Below are positions 34,118-44,520 of a stretch of DNA of 64,000 nucleotides, piece after piece. The stretch's first letter is position 1. Every line of letters begins with the position of its first letter. The position numbers were made by a program, and so were the translations under genes. The DNA lies in assembly GCA_963932465.1 (NCBI GenBank), contig OZ010790.1:97680363-97744362 (forward strand), written 5' to 3'. The notes under the pieces were generated by a model. That model was not told the DNA's origin and did no database searches. It saw only the letters and a list, made by a program, of their open reading frames with translations. Source of the DNA: Maratus speciosus (lineage: Eukaryota > Arthropoda > Arachnida > Araneae > Salticidae).

Positions 34118-35326
34118 TACTTTCTTCTATCTTCAATAGAAGAAAGTATTGTAATCGAAATTTTTTCGACGGAATTACACGTTTTAGGGGTCAGAGATCC
34201 CCAAAAACATGTTTATAGAAAACGTCTGTCTGCCCATGTGTCCGTCTGTCTGTCGCCATTGTACCATCAAAAAGTGTATGAAGTTATGCATAGAATTGAA
34301 CCAAATTTTTATTTTAAGTTTTTGCCTATGGCAAGCAGGTTCTCCCTGAATTTGGAAAAAATGCGCCGGTAGGGGGCGCTGTAATAGCGATTTTGAATAT
34401 TGTACCATCGAAAAGTGTATGAAGTTATGCATAGAATTGAACCAATTTTTTTTTTAAGTTCTTGGCTATGACAAGCAGGTCCTTCCTTAATTTGGAAAAA
34501 AATCGCCAGTAGGGGGCGCTGTAATAGCGATTTTTGTGCAATTTTTGTGCCATTTTGATTATTGTACCACCGAAAAGTGTATGAAGCTACCCATAGAGTT
34601 GAACCAAATTTTTTGTGTTTGTTTTTGGTCATGGCACGAAGGTCCTCCCTGAATTTGGAAAAATTCCGCCGGCAGGTGGCGCTCTAACTACAATGTCTGT
34701 ACGATTTTCATTATTGTACCATTTATAAGTGTATGAAGTTATGCATAGAATTGAACCAAATTTTTTGCGTATGTTTCTTGCTATGGTAAGCAAGTCCTCC
34801 CTGAATTTGAAAAAAAATCTGCCGGAAGGGGGGCGTTCTAATAGCGATGTTTGTGCCATTTTCTTTATTGTGTCATAGAAAAGTGCATAAAATTATGCAT
34901 ACAATTGAACAAAATTTTTTGTGCATAATTTAGGATATGGCCAACAGGTCCTACTTGAATTTAGAAATATCGCGCGGTAAAGGGGCTGTGTGATAGCGGT
35001 TTTTGTACACTTTTTTTGATTTTTCGTAGTTCTGTTGTCCATCGGCGGCTCGTGCAGCGGCGGGAACTCGCTTCCTGCTAAGCCGGCTATTCGCAAACAG
35101 CTTATAACAACAGAATAAGGAAAAACTATTGATTTTAACAAATATCATGATATAGATTAACTCGTTTTTAGTCCGTTTAACTGACTGAAGCAGAAATTTA
35201 AGAAGAAAATTAAAGTTGGTATAGTATTGAATATTGAAGTATTAACATGTGTAACTACTTTTTGAAATATTAAGGAGTATAAGATAGAAGAAAGTTTGGG
35301 ATTGGCACATCCAACTAGTTTTTGAT
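34118..35326 (-). mobile_element. Tandem-bodied element, shares both ends with 57829-58918
   Basis: One end carries ACTTTCTTCTATCTTCAATA, CGACGGAATTACACG and GGGGTCAGAGATCCCCAAAA, followed by a CTGTCTGTC microsatellite. The other end carries ACATGTGTAACTACTTTTTG, GATAGAAGAAAGTTTGGG and GCACATCCAACTAGTTTTT. Between them lie four to five units of about 160-190 bp with 'aaagtgtatgaagttatgcatag', 'tgaaccaaattttt' and 'agggggcgctgtaatagcg'. The same ends in the opposite orientation bound 57829-58918. The family is unknown; a Helitron/Helentron-derived non-autonomous element with a central tandem repeat is one possibility. Confidence 0.75.
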
Positions 35327-35765
35327 TGTTTATTAAACCGTATTGTGAATATTTGTATTTGAAGTATCTCTGTTGTGGTGAAATTACACATAACTCGTCG
35401 TAATCCTATATTGAATCTTCACATAAAACTGCTTTAAACCAATTGAACTTTAAAAAATAAAATAAAATTGTAAAGACCGTATTTGAGATAATAATGTAAC
35501 ATTAAATGTAGAAGCAACAGAATGAAATATCTTAATATCTGTCCATTATTTCCCAAATTTTCCCCATCATCATGTCTCATAAGCTAATCCATAATAAATT
35601 TACATCTTTATTTTCTGTCTTGTTTTTACACGTGTGAAAAATAACATTTTGAAAGGCAATTTTAACCAAAAATAAGCTATGTTGATTTAATAATTACCCA
35701 TGAAAAAGCATGATAATGAGTAAAGATTTATCTTTATTAATAACTAGCTATCCTGCCCGGCGCCC
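35327..35765. other. Intergenic DNA up to the large array
   Basis: Unstructured. The last 25 bp contain CTAGCTATCCTGCCCGGCGC, GC-rich compared with the surroundings, which may be the inverted CTAG end of a Helitron-type repeat at the start of the array. Confidence 0.35.
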
Positions 35766-37381
35766 CCCTGGTCCGTCAAAAAACAGCACGAATTACAAAA
35801 AAATTCGGAAAATCACAATCAAAAATCGCGAAAAATTTAAAAGTCGCTGCCAAATTTGGAATAAACTTCATCGAAAAGTGAAAATAAATTACTATATTGG
35901 GCTATAAGATTGAAACTGGATTCCTTTTACTAATGTGGAAAACGCAGCAAATCGCGAGAACACACAAAAAGTCACATAAGAAAATTCACGAAAACTTCGA
36001 AAATCGCTGTACGAAATTCAAATAAACTCGATTGAAAAAGAGGGCAGAATTTATTACATTAGGTCAAAAAATAAATGTCAGAAATTGCAGCGGATCGCGA
36101 AAAAACGTAAAAATCGCATTTAAAATCGCAAAAATTTCAAAGATTACGAAAGTCAAAATTTACTATATTTGGATAAAAGTATCAAATCTAATTCCTTTGA
36201 TGAATGTCAAGCCGTGAAACGCGGAAAAACGCTAAAAAAACGCGATAAAAAGCGGTTAAATATCAAAAATTGCACAGGAGAAAATTTATTATATTAGGCT
36301 AAAAGTTTGAAATCGGATTCCTTTTCCATATCTCAACAAATCCTCGCGAACTCTAAAAACAGAAAAAACCCCCGCTAAAAATGGCATTGAAAATTGCATT
36401 AAAAATCAAGTTCAGAAATAGTAGAGCAGCCGTTTACCATAATAGGCTGAAGGTTTGAAACCAAATTTCTATTAGGCTAGAACTTTGAAGCATAATTCCT
36501 TTTAAAAATGTCAAAAAATCATTGTGAAAGAAGAAAAATCGCATTGAAAAGCACATTAAAAATCGCAAAATATTAAAAAATGGCGTGGGTAAAAATTAAC
36601 TATTAGGGAATAACATTGCAATTAAAAAATTCACTACATTAGGCAAAAAGTTTGAAATCTAAATCTGTTCCTGAATGTCAAAAAATCGCCACAGAACTCG
36701 ATGAATGACTAAAAATCATACTGAAAATTGCATTAAAAATCGCTAAATGTTTGAAAATTACTGCTGTAAAAATTTAATATTAAGGGGGAAAACATTGCAA
36801 TCGGAAATCCTTCATGAATAACAAAAAATGGACATGGAACGCCAAAAATCCCTAAAAATCGTTAAAACACACATTGAATATCGCATTAAAAATTGGTAAA
36901 ATTCAAAAAGCGTAGAGGACAAAATATAACAAGTTAGAAACCGAAATCCTTTCACCAATGTTAAAAAATTGCTGTGGGACTCGAAAAAATGCTAAAAATC
37001 ACATTAAAATCACTTAAATTCAAAAATTGTGGAAGACAAAATTTACTATAGTAGAATAAAAATTTGATACCAAATTTCTTTTCCGAATGCCAAAAAATTG
37101 CCGTGGTACTCGAAAAAAAGCAAAAAATCGCATTGAAAAGTGCATAAAAAGTCGCTGAATATTGAAAAATAGCAGCGAACGAAATTAAAAATAATGGGAT
37201 AAAATATTGAAATATGAATTATTTCATTAAATACAAAAAATCGACTCAAAACGCTATAACCGGATATCTTTCGAGAACGACAAAAAAGTCGACGTGGAAC
37301 GTAAAAAATCTCGCAAAAATGCTAAAAATCGTGTTAAAATTAGCTAAAAATTAAAAATCGTTTATTGCAAAATTTACTATA

Positions 37382-39583
37382 CAGTGAATTCTCGATAAGT
37401 CGAAGTCTGATAAGTCGAATATTCGTATAAGTCGAAGTTAACACGAAGTCCCGACCCCTTTATTGCAAATCAATGTTAAACTTTTCCGTTTTGTCGAAGC
37501 CTACATCTTTTAAGTCGATTTTTTTTTCAGGAAGAGAAATAACAGAAACTGGACTAATTTCTTAATTTTTCAGCCACAGCTCAAAAATACTGACACGTTC
37601 TGTTAGATAAAACTTTTCTGCACTCCTTCGCGGCCTTTGAAGGACGCTATTTTTGCTTCCTACCTGGGACAGTGAGAAGAGTCTGCGAGTTTTTAATTTC
37701 GGTGGCAATCGTTCCCCCTCGCCCATTCATTTCTCCTTTACGTATTCCTTTTTCTCAACTCTCAGGTGGCTTAGTGTATTCTAATTTGTCAAATTTCTCC
37801 CGCTTTTATGGAAGGATTTTTATTTAATCTTTCGATTCCATTATTGAGCTTTCATTCGGGTTCTTTGTTTTAATATTGAGTCTTGTCATTGTAGTGTTTA
37901 TTGCTTTCACACCGTGATACCTTTTTAGTTGGGTCTTTTAAAATGTCGAAGCAGATATTAGAAATTCTTACTTTAGAACAAAAAGTAAAGTTGATAAAAG
38001 ATATTGAAAACGATCCTAATTTAATGCAAAAAGATCTAGCCCTGAAATATGGTATCCATCCCAACACTCTATCTACCATACTGAAAGATAAAGAATGCAT
38101 TTTAAAAAGATGTAAATCAAGTATCAACCCAAAGTGCAAAAGGATGAATACGTGTGCCTTCCCAGATATCGAAACAGACCTCGTAAAATGGTTTACATCT
38201 TACAGTTCACAAAACAATTAAATGTGGAAGAATTCCAAGCACGGGATGCTGGAAAAATTTAAAGCCAGATACAACATTGTGTTTCGGACATTAGACTCTG
38301 AAGCAAAAGCTATGTCTGATACGATGTGTGATGAACGGGAGACAGTTTCATCACCCAAACTTCTTGCGGGCTATAGTGCGGACGATGTTTACGATATCGA
38401 TGAAATGGGAGATTTTTACAAATGTTTTCCTAACAAGTCAATGATGTTTAAGGGGAAGTCATGTTCGACTGGAAAGTTAAGTAAAGAACGTTTAAATGTG
38501 CTTGTCGGAACAAATGCTTCTGGAACAGAAAAATTACCTTTACTGGTCATCGCTAAATGCAAAAATCCTCGCTGTTTCAAACATAAAAATTCACTTCCGG
38601 TAGAGTAGAGATCCAATAACAAGGCTTGGATGACACTGACGTTGTTCGAGGAGTACATCAGAAATTTGGATGTAGCGTTTTATGCATGAAAGCGTAAAAT
38701 GTTGATCTTCGTTGATCCGTGTATAGCTCACGATCAACTTTTGAACTTGAAATCTATCAAGTTAGAATTTCTCCCTTCTAACACAACTTCTAAACTACAG
38801 CCAGCAGACAAGGAAATAATTAAATGTTTAAAGCATTCCTACAGAAAAGGGTGGGAGGCAATCGAGGATGACGAAAATGGAATAAATCAAAAGTGTGATG
38901 TGTTAGAAGCAATTAGACTGATTTAAAGTCCCTGAACAACGACGAGAAACAAATCACTCTAAAAAATTGCTTCAGTAGATGTGGCTTCTTTGCAAGCAAT
39001 GCGGACTCATGTGTTATGAATGAGAATCTACAAGATAAAGTTATTTCTGAAGATGACAATAATGTGTTTTTGAATGTTGACGAAAATGTCGCAGTTTGCG
39101 GAGAAATTAGTGCTTCAGATATAGTTGAAGCAATGAAAAAAGGTGGAGAACGATCCTGAGTCTCAAGATGATGTGGAAGTAAATTGCGTTTCACCTCCAA
39201 ACAATCAAGAAGCAAATGCGGCAATGACGACACTACAGCAATATCTCGAAAGTAGAGACGGTGTGGAAGATTCTCTTTTCCTTTGTTTACATACTTTCTG
39301 ACATGTGAAAGACAAAAAAGTTTCTTCAAACAGTCATAATTAACAAGTTTTTTCAGAAAACTTGAGTTTGTAAGTACCTTATATGTAGCATTAAATTATA
39401 TATCTCTTTAGCACTCATTTTGAAGACTCCGTTATTACGGTATAATTGCAAATCTTATGTATATGATTGAATTATTTTTCATACATTTTCTGTATGTATT
39501 TAAGGATTTTTGATAAGTCGAACTTACGATAACTCGAATATTTCTGCCGGTTCCTTCGAATTCGACTTATCGAGAATTCGGTG
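37382..39583 (+). mobile_element. Tigger/pogo DNA transposon, 2202 bp
   Basis: The left end CAGTGAATTCTCGATAAG and the right end, complement of CACCGAATTCTCGATAAG, are flanked by TA (37380-37381, 39584-39585). Both ends are followed inward by repeated 'gataagtcgaa' words. It sits inside the array unit at TTACTATA^TTAGG, an unoccupied version of which is seen in neighbouring units. It encodes a decayed CENP-B/Tigger-type transposase. Confidence 0.88.
37943..39301 (+). pseudogene. Tigger/pogo transposase, decayed
   Basis: The frame starts at ATG 37943. An N-terminal CENP-B-like helix-turn-helix (LTLEQKVKLIKDIEND … QKDLALKYGIHPNTLSTILK, residues about 10-50) is followed after a TAA (38219-38221) by the DDE catalytic region: DIDEMGDFYKCFPNKS (first Asp), then TAG 38606, TGA 38687, LIFVDPCIAHD (second Asp) and SKLQPADKEIIKCLK (third Asp). 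A frameshift near 38925 precedes KNCFSRCGFF, the usual C-terminal motif of the family, and another near 39150 precedes LQQYLESRD. All three acidic residues survive, but three stops and two frameshifts make it inactive. The usual product cuts and pastes the element at TA sites in the nucleus. Confidence 0.85.
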
Positions 39584-40469
39584 TATTAGGCTAAAAGATT
39601 GAAAGAAAATTTCTTTTCCGAATGTGAAAAAATCGCCATGGGATTCGAAAAAACTCTAAAAATCGCATTCAAAAAGGCATTAAAAATCGCTTAAAATTTA
39701 AAAATAGCAAGAAACAAAATTTACATTAATGGAGTAAAATAGCGTAGCCTGAATTCTTTCATAAATAAACAAAAAATCAGAGCAAAGCGCAAGGAATCTC
39801 TAAAAATTGCAAATATCGCATTAAAAATCGCTAAAATTAAAAATTCGTAGAGCACAAAATCCACTATATTAAGCTAAAATGTTGAAAATGAATTCCTTTT
39901 ACCAATGTCTAAAAATCGCCGAGGTATTCATACAATCGCATTGAAAATCCTAACTATTCAAAAATCGCAGGGTGTCAAAATTTAATACAGTAGGGTAAAA
40001 CACTGTAATCGGAAATCTTTCAAGAATGACAAAAAAATCGACGATTTCATTCCAGGCATAAAGATTGTACAGTAACTTAGGCTTAACATAACAATGTGCT
40101 GTTCTTTAGAAAAGGGCTATGTGGGGAAGCTTGACCAGATGCTCAAGGCTCCCTTAATTAAGTGGTTTTGGAAATCTTTTTATTATATAATGCGCACAAT
40201 GAAAGGTTAATGATTATATATAAAAAATGATGCAAATTTATTCTGTATAGCTACAGTACAATGGGGTGATGGAAAAAAAAAATGTTTAAAACTGATAAAA
40301 GAAAGATGTGAAAAACTGCTATAGTATCCACTGCAAGAAAAAATATTTAATGAAATATAGATGGGGAAGTTGATAGGAACTTTTTCCATTTAAATATTAC
40401 TTGCAATAGGTAAATAGAAACAGTGGAAAAGAGTAGAAAATACTAGAAAGTATAAAACAGCCCTAATAA

Positions 40470-40683
40470 CCCTTTCAGGGGAAGTGGTATATTTATGAAA
40501 CCACTTAATTTTAATTCCCAAACGTCATAATAGAACCAGAATTTTTCTAAAATATTTTCAATTTAATAAGTATGTAAAATGTAGCCCTTTTCTTATTTCC
40601 AAATAAATTTGTTCGTAAATTCTGGTGCCAGTCATTTATTTAAACATTTTTAGACTGAAAGTACTAATTAACCCCTGAAAGGG
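40470..40683. mobile_element. Nested miniature element, CCCTTTCAGGGG ends, 214 bp
   Basis: CCCTTTCAGGGG at 40470-40481 and CCCCTGAAAGGG at 40672-40683 are perfect inverted ends. The inner text (GGTGCCAG, complement of TGGCACC; 'gaatttacgaacaaattt') is shared with 56592-56797 and with 53500-53600. The terminal CCCTTT is piggyBac-like. Flanks are AATAA and TATGA, so a TTAA duplication is not preserved. Confidence 0.7.
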
Positions 40684-40689
40684 TATGAT

Positions 40690-40808
40690 AAGTTAAGTGC
40701 TCATGCGGCTGAAAAAGAACATAGCATTGATCGAAAAACTTTAGGAAGGTATGTAGACAAATTTCACAAGGATGCATACAGTGAGATGAAGCCAAAATAT
40801 GTGACAAC
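40690..40808 (+). pseudogene. Transposase fragment with helix-turn-helix-like region
   Basis: The plus strand reads KLSAHAAEKEHSIDRKTLGR followed by YVDKFHKDAYSEMKP. The pattern AA-x(3)-hydrophilic-IDRKTLxRYV resembles the Psq/HTH DNA-binding region of pogo-type transposases. The fragment is short and starts right after the nested miniature element. A stop follows within 45 bases. Assignment is tentative. Confidence 0.35.
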
Positions 40809-41176
40809 TAGAGTTGTCAGGTCGAGTGTCACAAAAAAATAGGACAAGGAGAGGAAAAAAGCGGGACAGTGGCTTTTAAATCCGGTCATAGCAATACATA
40901 AAACCTTACGAAAACGGAACCTGTCTCTAACGGAATACTGTCTTAATGTTAAAATTCCATTTTCCACACTGTACAATTATACCTGCTCAGGCAAAATCCT
41001 GTTTAAAACAAAAATTTTCTCCTCTGACTTGCGATTGTGTCTAAACAGGTTTGTTTTAAGTATCATATTTTCAAAAATATTCTTTTATAATAATTAAAGC
41101 ATGTAACATAAAATTATTTTGCTTTTTTAAAAACTGATTTTATTTCTCTTCACAGATATTTCAATATAAAACAAAG

Positions 41177-41240
41177 TGGGTCAAGCCTCCCATATAGTGG
41201 GTCAAGCCTCCCATATAGTGGGTCAACCCTCCCATATGTT
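41177..41240. repeat. Three tandem copies of a 21-bp word
   Basis: GTGGGTCAAGCCTCCCATATA occurs three times head to tail (third copy with one change). The same GTGGGTCAACCCTCCC word forms the right terminus of the surrounding element at 41418, so the terminus core has been duplicated internally. Confidence 0.8.
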
Positions 41241-41629
41241 AAGAGCCTTGACCCATTATTTTCTCATGATTAAAATGAATAATTTTTCAAATTTCTTATA
41301 TATTACACTTATGCAGCAATTTTATTTTGATAATAGATTGTATAACGAATAAAATGATTTATAAAACTTTATTCTACGTTCAATACTAAAAAAAAATAAA
41401 AAATCATTTTGTAAAAAGTGGGTCAACCCTCCCTAGTCTCCCCTATATTAGGCTAAAAGTTTGAAACCAAATTTATTTCCCAAATGTCAAAAAATCGCCG
41501 TGAGATTCGAAAAAACGCTAAAAATCGCATTGAAAAATACATTAAAAATCGCTATATAAAAAATTATCCGAGTAGTGAAAATTTCTCTAATCGGATAAAA
41601 CATTGCAATCGAAAAGTTTTCATGAATTA

Positions 41630-41663
<34 letters not shown>

Positions 41664-42238
41664 ACGCGTAACATAAAAAATCTCGAAAAATCCCATTAAA
41701 AATCGCTAAATTTCAAAAGTCGTAGATGGTGAAATTTAAGGCTAAAATTTTGAAACCAAATTCCTCTTTTAAATGTCAAAGAATCACTGTGGGGATCGAA
41801 AAAATGCTAAAAATAGTATTGTAAGCTGCTTTAAAAATCGCATTGAAAAATTGATTAAAAATCGCAGAAGTCAAAATTTATTTAAATAGGTAAAACATTG
41901 TAATCGGAAATCTTTCGTGAATGATAAAAAATCGACACGGAATGTAAAAAATCTTGAAAAATCGCTAAAAATCGTATAAAAAATCGCCAAATATCAAAAT
42001 CGTAAATGGTGAAATTTACTATATTATGCTAAAAGTTTGAAACCAAATTTTATTTCTGAATGCCAAAAAATCGCCGTGGAACTCGAAAAAACGCTAAAAA
42101 TCGCTAAAGGAAAAAGTATCCCAGGAGTAAAAATTTGCTCTAAACACATTGCAAAAAATGGTAAAACATTGCAATTGAAATTTTTTCATGAATTACAAAA
42201 AAAAAAAAAAAAAAAATAGCAATTTAACAAATTACAAC

Positions 42239-42919
42239 GACCATTTGGAAAATGATTTTTTCAAAGACTAAAATTTAAGACATAAAAAATCGCACGGAGT
42301 TGATTCTACATTACGTACGCCATGGAATAAACGATAACATTTCTGGACCCATCGTGAACAAATTTTAAAAGAAATTTCAGTTTTACAATTTTCGGTACTG
42401 TAAATTTTTAAACTTCTACGGAACTGGTCATACATTACGTACGCCATGAATTAAACATTAATAGTGTTATTACACGTAGAAATTGCAAGATTTCCTGAAA
42501 CTTGCGTATTATCCAAGCATTTCATTGGCTGTTCGGGAAAAGGCTTTTCTATCATCAGATTTCCAAAAAATCTCACGACCAATTTTAAATAAAATTTCAT
42601 TCTTAAACTTCTAAACATCCGACAACATTACTTTTTATACCGTCGGATAGAGAAAAAAATGTACTTTTAAATGCAATTTGTTTGAAAGCTGTATCTCAAT
42701 TTGTTTCTGATTTATTAATTTTTTTTTGTAGTTTTTATTACTTTTTTGTCATAGTGGCAACACTCTGTTGTCCATCGTTGTTGAAACCAAAGGGAAATAC
42801 AGATTACTGTATATACCAATCAGATAACGAATAAATTGCGGATTAAACCAATGAAAACGTTCAGATATGCTTTTGATTTCCTACCATGACGAGAACAATA
42901 ACCATTTTTCCAAATGGTT
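42239..42919. mobile_element. Inserted element in the array, ~680 bp
   Basis: Ends GACCATTTGGAAAATG (42239) and the near-complement CCATTTTTCCAAATGGTT (42902-42919), with array sequence (…aattacaaaaaa / aaaaatcgacgcgg…) outside. The inner part is related to the 26.9- and 43-kb repeats ('atgcaatttgtttgaaagct', 'gtcatagtggcaac') and has two copies of TACATTACGTACGCCATG about 120 bp apart. Confidence 0.5.
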
Positions 42920-44251
42920 AAAAAAAAAAAAATCGACGCGGAACATAAAAAATCTAAAAAAATCGCATTAAAGATTGCTAAAATTCAAAAATAGCAGATG
43001 GTGACATTTACTATCTATATTATAAAGGACAAACATATCTGTGCGTAACGCATACGTCATTCTGCGAATGGCAACACTTTGAAATTTGAAATGAAATTTC
43101 GGTTTTGCAATTTTCGCAACAGCCAATTTTTAAACTTTTAAACATCGCACAGTTTCAATTTTTGCACCGTCGTATAGGGAAAAAAATGTACTTTTAAATG
43201 CAATTTGTTTGAAAGTTCTATCTCAATTTATTTTTGAGATATTAATTTTTTTGTAGTTTTTAGTACCAATTTTGTAATTGTGGCAACTGAAGTACTCAAT
43301 TTCTATTAAAAGTAAAGGGAAAATATTCATGGTTTATTTATTTTTATTGATTATATCCTTATTGATGCCATTTTCACATTACAAATAAAAGTAACTTTTT
43401 TCTAATTTTTGAACAGAAAATGACGTCAGCCATTAAAAAAAACACGCATTCTTCTTCATAAATCAAAAGATTGAAGAAGGTATTTCAATATTTTTACATT
43501 ACGCTGATACTGAGTTTGAGACGCTAGACAAAGTGTTTCAGTGCGTTAAAATGATGTCATATTTAAAACAAAACGATAATTTTCTTTGATAAAACTAAAT
43601 ATTTGACCAATACTATGACAACTAAAGGCAAATTTCTGAAGGGTAAATTTTCGCGGCTACTGAGATTAGAATTAAATTTTATGCAAATGTTCACATGAAA
43701 AGTTGTATCGGACAAACATGACTTTAAGTTTGGAAATACGTTCATTAATAATGTATTGCGCGTTAAAATACTTTTAAATTGTGAATTTGAGTGGTGCGTA
43801 TGTAAATTTTGAGAATGTGAAAATAAAGTACAGTTTAGATTTTGTGGGAGAAAATTTTATGATGTGACAAAGCTAAATCGTTTTTAATGATTTTTCATCC
43901 CTTAAAAACAAATGTAAGAGCCTCAATCGATAGCTTCAACATAATTACTCATGTTGATTACGTATTCTAATGCAGTTTAATTTTTCAATAATTTAAGCAG
44001 TTGAAGTTTTTGGAAATAATATTTTGGTAATTTTAGATTAAGACATTATTTGTTTTAAGAGTTAGATAACCAATGCAAAATGAATTTTTTATTGTAATTA
44101 TTTTTGTAGGTTTATTATAAATTCGATCTAAGTTCCATTCTAAACATTTTAATTCGTCGAATTTCGACGGGTTCCAACTCGTATTATTAAAGGTACACAT
44201 ATATTAAGACAGACTATTAAATGCAATAAACCCAACTGGAGTGAAAAATTA

Positions 44252-44321
44252 GCCGGGGCCAGGAATCGAACCTGGGTCGACAGTGTAACGTGCTGTTGCT
44301 CTACCGTTAAGCTACCCTGGC
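44252..44321 (-). tRNA. tRNA-like sequence, left arm of palindrome 2
   Basis: On the minus strand: acceptor GCCAGGG/CCCCGGC (one mismatch), D arm GCTT/GAGC with box A-like TAGCTTAACGG, anticodon arm with loop ACGTTAC (GTT at the anticodon position, but C instead of T at position 33), T loop TTCGATT and box B GGTTCGATTCC. 70 nt. Treated as tRNA-derived repeat DNA. Confidence 0.5.
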
Positions 44322-44450
44322 CGATGTCCTAGCCCGGAAATTTCTCACTAATAAACCAAGTTGGGAACGTCACCGTCCATCTATCAGACAGCACTGGATG
44401 ACGTGACAACGATGAATAAATTTCTTTTTCCATCGATCCGCAATATATCG

Positions 44451-44520
44451 GCCAAGGTAGCTTAACGGTAGAGCAACAGCACGTTACGCTGTCGACCCAG
44501 GTTCGATTCCTGGCCCCGAC
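44451..44520 (+). tRNA. tRNA-like sequence, right arm of palindrome 2
   Basis: Inverted partner of 44252-44321, full length (70 nt). The anticodon stem ACAGC/GCTGT is perfect, and T loop and box B are intact. The acceptor stem is weaker (GCCAAGG against CCCCGAC). Confidence 0.5.

Larger units (their letters stand above)
40080..41443. mobile_element. TA-flanked transposon, left end missing
   Basis: The right end is GTGGGTCAACCCTCCCTAGT then CTCCCC at 41443 with TA outside; read inward this is GGGGAGACTAGGG, close to the terminus of the 10623-11596 element. The right flank TATTAGGCTAAAAG shows insertion at the same array motif as the Tigger element. No matching left end is found: the left part begins abruptly near 40080 after 'aaaatcgacg'. 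It contains a transposase-like remnant and a nested miniature element. Confidence 0.6.

Noticed and set aside
34184..35148. A run of overlapping minus-strand frames of 65-107 codons.
   Set aside because: They repeat the ~160-190 bp tandem unit and break at unit borders; repeat-derived, not a gene.
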